Part shown: one piece after another, positions 56,282-64,000 of the stretch | Layout: each line of letters begins with the position of its first letter | How positions within the stretch are numbered: position 1 is the first letter of the stretch | NCBI GenBank assembly: GCA_016785955.1 | Contig: JAEUWH010000113.1 | Span: forward strand, 124,001 to 188,000 | DNA length: 64,000 bases | Reading direction: 5' to 3' | Origin: Pseudobdellovibrionaceae bacterium | GTDB taxonomy: Bacteria > Bdellovibrionota > Bdellovibrionia > Bdellovibrionales > Bdellovibrionaceae | Made by a program: the position numbers and the translations under genes | Notes under the pieces: model-generated | The model's database searches: none | What the model saw: the letters and a program-made list of their open reading frames with translations, nothing else | Told to the model about the DNA's origin: nothing

Positions 56282-57692
56282 TCAGACTGGTTCACGAACG
56301 ACTGCCGGCAAAGCCCTGCGAGTGAACTTAGACTTGAATATCTACGGAGCATTTGCCGAAATTGGCGCCGGGCAAGAGGTCGCTCGCCATTTTTTTCAAG
56401 CCGGTCGAGCTTCGCAGACGATTGCAAAAACGATTTCTGCATACGACATGATTTATAGCGATGAAATATACGGTAAAGAGAAAAATGGCCGTTACGTCTG
56501 TGAATCACGTTTAAACCGAATGTTGGAAAAAGAATACTCGCTGCTGCTGCGACGACTAAATGAACATCGCGGTGGCAAGACAACATTTTTTTCCTATGCG
56601 AATACGGTGGCGACCGGTTCGGCGGAAACACCTAAGTGTCATGGCTGGATGGGTATCCGGTTCCAGAAAAAGCCTGGTGGTGAATTCAATGATATCGTAT
56701 TACACGTGCGTATGATGGATCGTCACCGCCTGCAACAACAGGAAGCCTTGGGTATGCTTGGCGTGAATTTGGTTTACTCTGCTTTTTATCATAACCAAAA
56801 CCCGTCGGATTTTATGACTTTTCTAGTGGACGGCCTGAAAAAGGGGCAAATCGTTATCGACGTCATCAAATTTGCCGGTCCTGACCTGAAACACTTTAAC
56901 AATAAAAAAATGAATCTCGAGCTTGTGAAGCGCGGGCTGGCAGAAGCCGTGCTTTTTGCTCCCCAAAATGGAATTGGCTCGGACGATGTGGCCACTATCT
57001 CTGATACGGTGTGGGGCAAAGGATTACTGATTCAACGCGGATTTTATCGGCCAGTGACCCAAACACATTTGGATGTCATGTCAAAAGGATTTGAACAACT
57101 TAAATCCGAGATCAAAGCGCAAAAAATCAAGGCCAGCGATACAATTCAAATTTTAGAAATTACAAGTGAATTTGATATTGATGTCGACGAGTTTTGGCAT
57201 CGCGTACAAATTATTACCAGTCTAGGATACTATGTCCTGATTTCTAATTTTAAATATTTTTATGAAATGAAAAGATTCTTCCGTAACTATACTCAAGCCC
57301 CGCTTGTTATGGTCATGAGTGCGCGCCACCTGCAAGAATTATTTGATCCCGACAAATATAAACAGTTGGAAGGCCATATTTTTGAAGCACTCGGAAAACT
57401 TTTAGACGAACAAACAAAACTATATATTTATCCGCATAAAAATGATCTTCTTTGCCTGACTACAAAATCCTTTTTTCCAGATAAAAAAGTCAATCATCTG
57501 TACCGTCATTTTATCGAAAACTCGCAAATTTTAGATATCTCGGGTTGTGATGATACCGAAACCTACTTTCATTCTAGCGACGTTCAAAAAAAGATTGAGA
57601 CTAAAGAAAAAGGCTGGGAAAAACTAGTCCCAGCACCCGTTGCAGAGTATCTAAAGAAAAACAAACTCTGGGGTTACGCCAAGGCTAAATAG
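56274..57692 (+). CDS. Conserved cytoplasmic protein of unknown function
   Basis: 472 residues from ATG 56274, with AAGGAG 6 bases upstream. It has segments LNIYGAFAEIGAGQEVARHFF, GWMGIRFQ, LGMLGVNLVYSAFYH and a closing KKNKLWGYAKAK that I recall as conserved across a wide family. From memory, members sometimes carry misleading labels such as TonB receptor; nothing here supports that, since there is no signal peptide or barrel. Its start lies inside the DUF502 gene, so the two are coupled. Confidence 0.78.
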   Translation: MSDQTGSRTTAGKALRVNLDLNIYGAFAEIGAGQEVARHFFQAGRASQTIAKTISAYDMIYSDEIYGKEKNGRYVCESRLNRMLEKEYSLLLRRLNEHRGGKTTFFSYANTVATGSAETPKCHGWMGIRFQKKPGGEFNDIVLHVRMMDRHRLQQQEALGMLGVNLVYSAFYHNQNPSDFMTFLVDGLKKGQIVIDVIKFAGPDLKHFNNKKMNLELVKRGLAEAVLFAPQNGIGSDDVATISDTVWGKGLLIQRGFYRPVTQTHLDVMSKGFEQLKSEIKAQKIKASDTIQILEITSEFDIDVDEFWHRVQIITSLGYYVLISNFKYFYEMKRFFRNYTQAPLVMVMSARHLQELFDPDKYKQLEGHIFEALGKLLDEQTKLYIYPHKNDLLCLTTKSFFPDKKVNHLYRHFIENSQILDISGCDDTETYFHSSDVQKKIETKEKGWEKLVPAPVAEYLKKNKLWGYAKAK

Positions 57693-57726
57693 CACGTTGA
57701 ACGCCCCACTTGATTTCAGTAGGCCC

Positions 57727-59256
57727 CTAGGCCCGATACTTTGTCACAAAATCAATTAACAGGGCGACACCTTGTCCACTGCCGCCGGCAAAACTTAAGC
57801 TGCCCGTGGGTTTATCATTCCATGCGTATATATCCAAATGTGCCCACTTCTTTTGATTCACAAATTTTTGCAAGAAAAGCGCTGCCGTAATCGCACCACC
57901 AAATCCCTCTGAGGAGTTTTTAAAGTCTGCGAATGAACTGTTCAGACTTGAAAAATATTTATCAACCAGTGGCATTCTCCAGCAGTGATCTCCCGTACGA
58001 CGTCCGGCCGCCATCAACTCGTCTGCTAACTGATCATCGTTAGTGAATAACCCCGCAACATCTGCACCAAGAGCCACTTTGATTGCCCCTGTCAATGTTG
58101 CCACATTGATTACGCAATCTAATTTTGCGTTGTCTTTCGTCGCTAAATCCAAGGCATCTGCCAAAACCAAACGACCTTCCGCATCCGTGTTGTCGATCTC
58201 AACCAAATAGCCAGCTCGTGATTGTATCACATCACTAGGACGAAATGCATTTCCACTGATCGAGTTTTCAGCTAAGGCCATATAAAAATCAAAATCAACC
58301 GTCCAATCGTGCTGCGAAATATAGTGAGCCAATCCCAAAATCGAGGCGGCACCGCCCATGTCTTTTTTCATCAATCGCATTCCTGAGGCCGGTTTAATAT
58401 CCAGCCCCCCTGTATCAAACGTTATGCCTTTACCGACAAAAGCGACTGATTTTTTATTTCCTCGGCGCGAGTACCTAATATGTACTAAATAGGGTGAATT
58501 TTCTGAGCCCTGACCAACTGCTAAATGGAGATTCATTTTTTCTTTTTTTAAACGACGCTGATCCCACACTTCGACCTTTACATTTTTACCCCATTTCAAG
58601 CTTCTTGCATATTGAACAAAATCTTGAGGTGCCATTTGGTTGGGCGGGGTATTCACAAGGTGCCGCGCAAGGTTGATGCTGGTGGCAATCGCTTGTGCTT
58701 CTTTGACGTCGTCTTTTGTTAGTTGATCAAAAAATATTTCTGGCAACTCATTAGCATCTATATTTTGAAAATTCTTGAACTGGTAGAAAGCCATTTCAAG
58801 ACCAACTAAGGCTGGCATTACGACCGATTTTTTTTCCTCACCAGTGTAGACATACACACGCTTTAATTTGTGCAGTTTAAAATGCCCCAACAATGATCCA
58901 AAGGCCTCTTTTGCCCATGTCCATTGAGAATCCGAGAAAAATTTTGTCGCTATTTTTCCAGGACTGCATAGCCAAACAGGCCCCCATTCTGACTGAAAAT
59001 ACAACGTATCCATGGCGAACGTTTTTGCACTGGTTTTTTTCTCCCATGTCAAAGCTAATTTGTCGAAAACGGCCTTAAATAATTGATCTTTCTGATCTTG
59101 ATCAAATGCTTGAATAACAAGGACCAGCCCTTGTCTTGCTTCACTCGGATGCTCTTGGTTTTTCTTAAATTGAGCCTTAAAAAGGTCGACGGCTTTCATA
59201 AGATTTTTTATATCGACGTTCCAAAGTTTAGTTTTAGAAAATATTAACGATTTCAT
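57727..59256 (-). CDS. pepA: Leucyl aminopeptidase (M17 family)
   Basis: 509 residues, the usual PepA length. The N-terminal macro-like domain precedes the catalytic domain with GKGITFDTGGLDIKPA (Lys and Asp), MKKDMGGAA and the NTDAEGRLVLADAL signature with both metal ligands. It removes N-terminal residues from peptides in the cytoplasm and is well placed to finish breakdown of imported peptides. AAGGA lies about 6 bases before the ATG. Confidence 0.96.
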   Translation of the reverse strand: MKSLIFSKTKLWNVDIKNLMKAVDLFKAQFKKNQEHPSEARQGLVLVIQAFDQDQKDQLFKAVFDKLALTWEKKTSAKTFAMDTLYFQSEWGPVWLCSPGKIATKFFSDSQWTWAKEAFGSLLGHFKLHKLKRVYVYTGEEKKSVVMPALVGLEMAFYQFKNFQNIDANELPEIFFDQLTKDDVKEAQAIATSINLARHLVNTPPNQMAPQDFVQYARSLKWGKNVKVEVWDQRRLKKEKMNLHLAVGQGSENSPYLVHIRYSRRGNKKSVAFVGKGITFDTGGLDIKPASGMRLMKKDMGGAASILGLAHYISQHDWTVDFDFYMALAENSISGNAFRPSDVIQSRAGYLVEIDNTDAEGRLVLADALDLATKDNAKLDCVINVATLTGAIKVALGADVAGLFTNDDQLADELMAAGRRTGDHCWRMPLVDKYFSSLNSSFADFKNSSEGFGGAITAALFLQKFVNQKKWAHLDIYAWNDKPTGSLSFAGGSGQGVALLIDFVTKYRA

Positions 59257-59266
59257 GATTTTTCCT

Positions 59267-59296
59267 TTTACATAGAGTATTTATTCACAGCATAAT
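59267..59296 (+). promoter_or_regulatory. Promoter for a near-leaderless EEP-gene transcript
   Basis: TTTACA (59267-59272), an 18-base spacer and CATAAT (59291-59296) lie 9 bases before the ATG at 59306. No Shine-Dalgarno sequence is present. Confidence 0.45.
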
Positions 59297-59305
59297 AGTA
59301 TTAAT

Positions 59306-60310
59306 ATGTCCTGGTCCGAATCAATTGATTTAAAGATCGCCCTTCTCAATGCGGAAAACTTGTTTCTTCTGTTTGATCAAACACCGACATTAGAACATAC
59401 TAAATTAGATGAAATTCAGTGGCAAAAACTATCCACATCTATTTTTCCAAACAAAAATTTAAGTAAAATCAAAGAACTGGTTCGCTCGTTTAAAGACATG
59501 GACCCTGATATTGTTTTATTGTGCGAGGTCGGCGGCCCCGAATCATTAAAGAACTTTAATGATATATTTCTAGAGCAGAAATATTCCACGGCACTTATCG
59601 AAGGGAATTCAGATCGCAATATCGATGTCGGTTTTTTAGTGCGTAAAGATCTACCGTTTTACTTTGATCTTTCCACAAACAAACACCGCTTAATTAATTT
59701 CAACTATGACTCGGAGAAGTATTTAAAAACACCACCAGAACACAAACTTTCTCGAGATTGTGCAGAGCTGCGTCTGTTTCAGCGAGACGTCGACAAACCA
59801 TTCCTAAATATTTTATTAACTCATCTGAAGTCTCGATTAGACCCTGAAAAGAAAGACCCTAATGGTTTTGCTCGTCGACAAGCCGAACTGAAAACAGTTA
59901 TCGATATTGCCAACGACGTTTATAAACGAAACCCTAATGTTCCACTTATTTTAGCCGGCGATTTTAATGGCAATGCTTCCTTAAGATCTACAGATGAAGA
60001 GTTTAAATATTTGTATGAAAACACTGAATTGATCGATGTTCTGGAGGTTGCAGGGTTAGCTGACGACCGTCGCGCCACCTTTGCTCAAGTCCGCTCTGGG
60101 CAACGCAGTGATGGCCGCCAAATCGACTTTTGCTTTTTAACACCAAAGGCTGCACAATACCTGGATAAAAGCTCTGCCGGAGTCTATCGCTACAAAGACA
60201 GTTACGGCTTTGCCCTGGACCTACCCTCTACGCTAGAACAAAAATTAGAATTGCCATCCGATCACTACCCGATCTTTTTCAAGCTACAACAATTACCATT
60301 TAAAGCTTGA
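59306..60310 (+). CDS. Endonuclease/exonuclease/phosphatase (EEP) family protein
   Basis: 334 residues of the EEP fold without a signal peptide. LLNAENLFLLF holds the first metal-binding Asn, DPDIVLLCEVGG the Glu, LLTHLKSR the His, LILAGDFNGNAS the catalytic Asp/Asn pair, and PSDHYPIFF the closing Asp-His. The family hydrolyses phosphodiesters in DNA, RNA or lipids; the target is not readable. apaG follows 37 bases downstream. Confidence 0.9.
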   Translation: MSWSESIDLKIALLNAENLFLLFDQTPTLEHTKLDEIQWQKLSTSIFPNKNLSKIKELVRSFKDMDPDIVLLCEVGGPESLKNFNDIFLEQKYSTALIEGNSDRNIDVGFLVRKDLPFYFDLSTNKHRLINFNYDSEKYLKTPPEHKLSRDCAELRLFQRDVDKPFLNILLTHLKSRLDPEKKDPNGFARRQAELKTVIDIANDVYKRNPNVPLILAGDFNGNASLRSTDEEFKYLYENTELIDVLEVAGLADDRRATFAQVRSGQRSDGRQIDFCFLTPKAAQYLDKSSAGVYRYKDSYGFALDLPSTLEQKLELPSDHYPIFFKLQQLPFKA

Positions 60311-60347
60311 AATCAAACATGAGATTGTTTAATTTTTGAAGACAGAT

Positions 60348-60737
60348 ATGTCGAAAATTAAAACTACACAGCCGTCGTTTCAAATTAGCACTAAAGTTGT
60401 TTATATCGAGAGCGAGTCTCGCCCTCAGCAGAACTACTATTTTTTCACATATAAAATTCATATCAAAAACACGGGAAACGTCCCAGCCCAACTTCTTCAT
60501 CGTCATTGGATCATCACCGATGCCTTTGGCCGAATCGAGGAAGTTAAAGGTCCCGGTGTTATCGGGATGCAACCCAAAATTCAGCCGGGCCAATCATTCG
60601 AATATGATAGCGCTTGCCCTTTGGGAACATCCTGTGGATCAATGAAAGGTTTTTATCAAATGTTGACGGACAATGGGGATGAATATCCTATAGAAATTCC
60701 GGAGTTCTATCTTGTTTGCCCCGAAAGTCTTCACTAG
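60348..60737 (+). CDS. apaG: ApaG domain protein
   Basis: 129 residues from ATG 60348 (a TTG at 60336 could add four). It matches ApaG: YFFTYKIHIKNTGNVPAQLLHRHWIITDAFG, the central GPGVIGMQPKIQPGQ and CGSMKGFYQM. ApaG has a fibronectin-III-like fold, and its role, often linked with diadenosine tetraphosphate or magnesium resistance, is unclear. Its stop overlaps the pcp stop on the other strand by 4 bases. Confidence 0.94.
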   Translation: MSKIKTTQPSFQISTKVVYIESESRPQQNYYFFTYKIHIKNTGNVPAQLLHRHWIITDAFGRIEEVKGPGVIGMQPKIQPGQSFEYDSACPLGTSCGSMKGFYQMLTDNGDEYPIEIPEFYLVCPESLH

Positions 60738-61333
60738 ATCACAAAGCTTATAATTTGCTGAGCAATTTTACAAACGGCCTCTTGATACCTTTTATCATGT
60801 GAGGACCATTCATGATCTCCATATTTTATACATAAAGGGATATGCGTAAATAGACATTTCGACGTTTTTGACAAAGACAGATAATAGACAAAATTACACA
60901 AAAAGGCACCCGCTGTGAAAGAAACCTCTGAGCATGCATGATTACATCTTTGATTAAGGTCTTTGCTCAGAGTCGCCAAATCTAGGCTGCTAAAAAAAGC
61001 ATCTGGACTGTTAGTCAAAATTTTTTTCTGGCTCGGCTGTAAACCCGAGCTATCAGATAAGGTTGACTCGATCCAATTCAAGGCGACTCGCTCTAGGCTT
61101 ACTTTTCTTCGTTCGGCGGCAACTCCAAACTGGAAAACGAAATCGTATTGGGAAAAATCAAGCCCACTCATTATCTCGCCCGCTTTTTGATAGTCTACAG
61201 GCAGAACTATCTTTTCACACTGATAGCCGGCTCCCGAGTGAATCGAATCAAATAACTGATTGACTAAAGTTTCACTAGGATTAACGACGATATCGTGAAA
61301 TGACTCAAACCCCGTAAGCAAAATATGTTTCAT
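60734..61333 (-). CDS. pcp: Pyroglutamyl-peptidase I (C15 family)
   Basis: 199 residues with the C15 triad: Glu in VSLERVALNW, Cys in AGAFLCNFVYY and His in LFTHIPL. The N-terminal ILLTGFESF fits the family's GFxPF motif. It removes N-terminal pyroglutamate from peptides in the cytoplasm. It starts right after the pdxH stop (1-base gap) and is the last gene of the fkpA-like-pdxH-pcp unit. Confidence 0.92.
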   Translation of the reverse strand: MKHILLTGFESFHDIVVNPSETLVNQLFDSIHSGAGYQCEKIVLPVDYQKAGEIMSGLDFSQYDFVFQFGVAAERRKVSLERVALNWIESTLSDSSGLQPSQKKILTNSPDAFFSSLDLATLSKDLNQRCNHACSEVSFTAGAFLCNFVYYLSLSKTSKCLFTHIPLCIKYGDHEWSSHDKRYQEAVCKIAQQIISFVI

Positions 61334-61334
61334 A

Positions 61335-61928
61335 TTAAGGATTCAGAAAAAAACGGTCCCAATCAGATCCATTTCGCACATACTGATAACGTTCATGCAT
61401 GCGTCCTTGACGACCAAACCAGAACTCAATGGCCTCTGGTATTATAATATACCCCCCCCAATGTGGAGGACAGGGAATCTCTTGATGTGCATATCTCTGA
61501 TCTAGCTCTTGAAAATGACTCTCTAAAGTTTCCAAAGACGTTAGCCTTTGACTCTGCTTCGAAGCCCACGCCCCCAACTGAGACACTCGCGGACGTGATT
61601 TAAAGTAGGCCTCCGACTCTGCACGAGTCACTTTCTCGGCCTGTCCCTCTATCCGTATTTGGCGCTCCAATTGAGGCCAAAAAAAATTCACACATACATT
61701 TGGGTTTTGGGAAATCTCGAGCGCTTTACGACCTTGATAATTGGTATAAAATGAAAAACCGCCTCGTAAGATGCCTTTATACAAAACAGTTCTTACAGAC
61801 GGTTTATTGTTTTCACCGACCGTTGCCAGAGCCATCGCGTTCGGTTCTGGCATTTTCTTTTCAACGGCCTCTTCATACAAAGAAACAAAATTCACAAAAG
61901 GATCTAAGTTAAATTTAAATCCACTCAT
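61335..61928 (-). CDS. pdxH: Pyridoxine/pyridoxamine 5'-phosphate oxidase
   Basis: 197 residues from ATG 61928, just after the upstream stop; a longer frame inside the FKBP gene is less likely. FMN-binding residues lie in VRTVLYKGI and FYTNYQGRKALE. WPQLERQIRIEG and the C-terminal FWFGRQGRMHER and WDRFFLNP are diagnostic. The enzyme makes pyridoxal 5'-phosphate, used by CysK and others. The ribosome-binding site is weak. Confidence 0.95.
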   Translation of the reverse strand: MSGFKFNLDPFVNFVSLYEEAVEKKMPEPNAMALATVGENNKPSVRTVLYKGILRGGFSFYTNYQGRKALEISQNPNVCVNFFWPQLERQIRIEGQAEKVTRAESEAYFKSRPRVSQLGAWASKQSQRLTSLETLESHFQELDQRYAHQEIPCPPHWGGYIIIPEAIEFWFGRQGRMHERYQYVRNGSDWDRFFLNP

Positions 61929-61932
61929 CTCG

Positions 61933-62658
61933 TTAGTTTGTTTTCTTTTTACTTGGTTTAGGAGCTGGAGCACTGGCCTGAGCCGCTTTTACTTCAAGTA
62001 ATTCGACGTCAAACAACAATACTGAGTTTGGCGGAATACCAGGACGACCCATTGGACCATACGCCAGATCAGCTGGAATAGTCAGTTTGTACTTTGAACC
62101 CTCTTTCATCAGTTTCAAAGCTTCTGTCCAACCCTTGATCACACCGTTTACTGGAAACTCAGCCGGTTGACCACGATCAACAGATGAATCGAATTTAGTT
62201 CCATCGGTCAGAGTACCCGTGTAATGAACTTTCACTTCATCAGTTTCAGCCGGAGACTTTCCCGTACCTTCTTTTTCCACAACGTACTGAAGACCTGACT
62301 CCGTCGTTTTTACGTTAGGATTAGATTTATTTTTTTCAAGAAACTCTTCGCCTTTTTTCTTGTTATCTTCAGCAACTTGGCCTTGCTTTTGGGTAGCCAT
62401 TTCCTGCAATTTTTGCATTGCTTTTCCCATTTCGTCTGGGGTCATTTTACTTGTTTTATTTTCTTTTACATCTTTAAGAGCCATTACCAAAACATCAGCG
62501 TCGAATTCAACATTGTTGTCTTTAAAGTTCTTACCCAATTGTTGCCCAATTGCGTAGCTTGCTCTTTTTTGATCTGTATCTAATTTTTTTTCACAAGCAA
62601 CCATTCCAAAAGCAACAGTCACTGTTAATCCCACTAAAAGTTTTGATTTAGAAATCAT
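61933..62658 (-). CDS. FKBP-type peptidyl-prolyl isomerase lipoprotein (FkpA/Mip-like)
   Basis: 241 residues. A signal peptide ends in MVAC, a plausible lipobox, so the protein is probably lipid-anchored in the periplasm. An N-terminal helical dimerisation domain (DQKRASYAIGQQLGKNF) is followed by the FKBP domain with VKVHYTGTLTDGTKFDSS and a closing IPPNSVLLFDVELLEV. The tail is rich in Ala, Pro and Lys. It helps envelope proteins fold. AAGGAG lies close to the ATG; pdxH follows 4 bases after its stop. Confidence 0.94.
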   Translation of the reverse strand: MISKSKLLVGLTVTVAFGMVACEKKLDTDQKRASYAIGQQLGKNFKDNNVEFDADVLVMALKDVKENKTSKMTPDEMGKAMQKLQEMATQKQGQVAEDNKKKGEEFLEKNKSNPNVKTTESGLQYVVEKEGTGKSPAETDEVKVHYTGTLTDGTKFDSSVDRGQPAEFPVNGVIKGWTEALKLMKEGSKYKLTIPADLAYGPMGRPGIPPNSVLLFDVELLEVKAAQASAPAPKPSKKKTN

Positions 62659-62757
62659 TCCTATCTCCTTGATATCCGAAAATAGTAGCCAAAGAAAAAT
62701 ATAGTGTCACTCCTAAACACAGCCAGAGCTGGATGCAAAGCGTGATCGTTGAAACTG

Positions 62758-63546
62758 CTAATTACGATAGCAACGGGTACCCAAGCTTTTACGAGAATGA
62801 ACTAAGTCAAAAAGCGAGTTTTCACTGCGAGCATCAATGATATCCACCTCATCCACTCCGTCCCGAAGCGCCTGCAATACGGATTTAACCTTCACCAGCA
62901 TGCCGCCTTGAACCACTTTGGTTTCCATTAGTTGATACAGCCCCAAAGAATCGATTTCTTTAATAGTTTCCTTGGCTTGGTCCCAAATTCCCTTTTGGTC
63001 AGTCATATAGATCAGATTTTTGGCCTTGAGGGCCGTTGCCAAACTCATGGCCGCCATATCAGCATTGATATTAAACTTATTTCCCTTTTCATCACTGCCA
63101 ACTGGGGTTACGAGCGGAATGATCGGCAACTGGAGCAGACTGCTTAACAGATCTTTATTCACCTGAGTGACCTGACCCACCAGCCCCAAGTCATCGTTCA
63201 ATGGATGACAACGCAAAATCCCCATATCAGAACCTGAAATGCCAAGTATCGGAATATTCAAAGCTGCAAAGTGCGACTGAAGACGACGATTGACAATTCC
63301 AAACAGTGTCGCTTCAATCACTTTCATCATTTCAGGAGTGGTCTTTCTTTGGCCATCTACAAACTCCCAAATAATATTTCGTTCCGTTAAAGCCGCATTA
63401 ATCGCAGGGCCACCACCATGAATAAGCAACATCGTGTAGCCCAGCTCATGAAGCTTTTTGATATCTCGGGCCAAGGATTGAATAACATCTTCGTTTTCCA
63501 ACGAAGCCCCACCGAGTTTGATAACCAACAAATTGTCTCGCTTCAT
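62758..63546 (-). CDS. argB: Acetylglutamate kinase
   Basis: 262 residues of the amino-acid kinase fold: VIKLGGASLENEDV, LLIHGGGPAINAAL, FVDGQRKTTPEMM and NINADMAAMSLA, then LIYMTDQKGIWD. It phosphorylates N-acetylglutamate, the second step of arginine synthesis. Its start overlaps the argJ stop by 4 bases (ATGA). The C-terminus is shorter than in arginine-inhibited forms, and no N-terminal arginine-binding helix is seen, so feedback inhibition may be absent. Confidence 0.95.
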   Translation of the reverse strand: MKRDNLLVIKLGGASLENEDVIQSLARDIKKLHELGYTMLLIHGGGPAINAALTERNIIWEFVDGQRKTTPEMMKVIEATLFGIVNRRLQSHFAALNIPILGISGSDMGILRCHPLNDDLGLVGQVTQVNKDLLSSLLQLPIIPLVTPVGSDEKGNKFNINADMAAMSLATALKAKNLIYMTDQKGIWDQAKETIKEIDSLGLYQLMETKVVQGGMLVKVKSVLQALRDGVDEVDIIDARSENSLFDLVHSRKSLGTRCYRN

Positions 63547-64000
63547 GTTGTGTACTCCGTGTTAATTTCAACATATTTTTTAGATAAATCACAACCCCAA
63601 GCCACCGACTCAAACTCACCCGAGTTAAGTTCGATTTCGATCCTGACAACATTCGACTTAAGAAGATCACGAACATGAGACCGATCAAATGATGTCGGGC
63701 GGCCATTTTCAAACAACACTTGCCCCTGTATACGTAAAACCATCTTTTCGATAGCCGTCGCCGGAACACCCTCCGCCCCAAGTCGAGCCAGTATCCGCCC
63801 CCAATTTGGATCTTCACCATGTATTGCGGTTTTAATTAATGGACTGACTGTAATTCCGCGAGTGGCTTTGTCGGCAATTTCCTGAGCCGAAGAACCCGTC
63901 AGCGTCACCTCAATCAGTTTTGTCGCCCCCTCGCCATCAATCGCGATCTTTTTCGCCAGAGCCTGGGAGACATCAACCAGTGCGCGAAAGAAAATCTCTT
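63543..64000 (-). CDS. argJ: Arginine biosynthesis bifunctional protein ArgJ (C-terminal part, cut by the window edge)
   Basis: The frame is open to the right edge, so only the C-terminal 151 residues are seen. They carry GEGATKLIEVTL, HGEDPNWGRILARLG and a DLSKKYVEINTEYTT end, all typical of ArgJ (ornithine acetyltransferase). ArgJ moves the acetyl group from acetylornithine to glutamate, so the argJ-argB pair supports the cyclic arginine pathway. The self-cleavage site (AMATML-type) lies outside the window. Confidence 0.95.
   Translation of the reverse strand, partial: EIFFRALVDVSQALAKKIAIDGEGATKLIEVTLTGSSAQEIADKATRGITVSPLIKTAIHGEDPNWGRILARLGAEGVPATAIEKMVLRIQGQVLFENGRPTSFDRSHVRDLLKSNVVRIEIELNSGEFESVAWGCDLSKKYVEINTEYTT

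Noticed and set aside
56274-57692. TonB-dependent receptor
   Set aside because: I recall this label for related sequences, but there is no signal peptide, plug domain or barrel.
1-64000. tRNA or rRNA genes
   Set aside because: No cloverleaf with a GTTCRA T-loop or rRNA-like stretch was noticed in any intergenic region; a tRNAscan run would be decisive.

Overview
The window reads as a continuous, gene-dense chromosomal segment of a Gram-negative bacterium, most likely a Bdellovibrio-like member of the Bdellovibrionota. This rests on the mix of lipoproteins, outer-membrane barrels, Lnt, a type IV pilin, several secreted S8 (subtilisin-type) proteases, PilZ/GGDEF/HD-GYP proteins, a soluble lytic transglycosylase and many lineage-type hypothetical proteins. 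The assignment is an inference from gene content; no rRNA or tRNA was seen to confirm it, and no phage, complete insertion sequence or CRISPR array is present.

Layout. 1-6.9 kb: a truncated lipoprotein, an outer-membrane protein, an alpha/beta hydrolase and an M14 carboxypeptidase (minus strand), a DUF1338 enzyme, an HD-GYP phosphodiesterase, a zinc-ribbon protein and YchJ. 6.9-15.5 kb: a FAN1-like nuclease fused to a DEDDh exonuclease, a large secreted or outer-membrane protein, a DMT permease, a DUF475 (TerC-like) membrane protein, a subtilase and a zinc-ribbon membrane protein. 15.5-25.6 kb: lnt-mutS2, a PilZ-like protein, an EVE protein, a Cys-rich protein, an HExxH protein, a glutaredoxin and a subtilase lipoprotein. 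25.6-34.8 kb: a 13-bp tandem repeat, dus, purK-purE-GNAT, DUF6580, acs, cysK and a thioredoxin-TPR protein. 34.8-38.6 kb: dnaJ-unknown-dnaK on the minus strand. 38.6-46.3 kb: TlpA-like and TPR proteins, a methyltransferase, a TVP38 protein, then a possible pilin-glycosylation set (TMTC-like GT-C enzyme, pilin, dolichyl-phosphate-sugar-synthase-like GT2) and a diguanylate cyclase. 46.6-57.7 kb: clpS-clpA, htpX, slt, a secreted protein-glutaminase-like protein, a subtilase-TM-PilZ fusion, DUF502 and a conserved unknown. 57.7-64 kb: pepA, an EEP phosphohydrolase, apaG, fkpA-like-pdxH-pcp and argJ(partial)-argB.

Themes. Protein turnover and envelope quality control dominate (ClpAS, HtpX, DnaJK, FKBP, three subtilases, M14, M17, C15, Slt, Lnt). 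Second-messenger proteins recur: HD-GYP, GGDEF and two PilZ-type proteins, one fused through a membrane segment to a subtilase. Several genes lack a ribosome-binding site but have a sigma70-like promoter whose -10 box lies 5-9 bases before the ATG, which suggests leaderless mRNAs. Four intergenic sites share a dispersed repeat built on ATTACCAACCTATCTAGG, possibly the remains of a transposon end.

The observations I would follow first are the subtilase-TM-PilZ fusion, the FAN1-exonuclease fusion, the pilin/GT2/GT-C set, the leaderless promoters and the dispersed repeat family.
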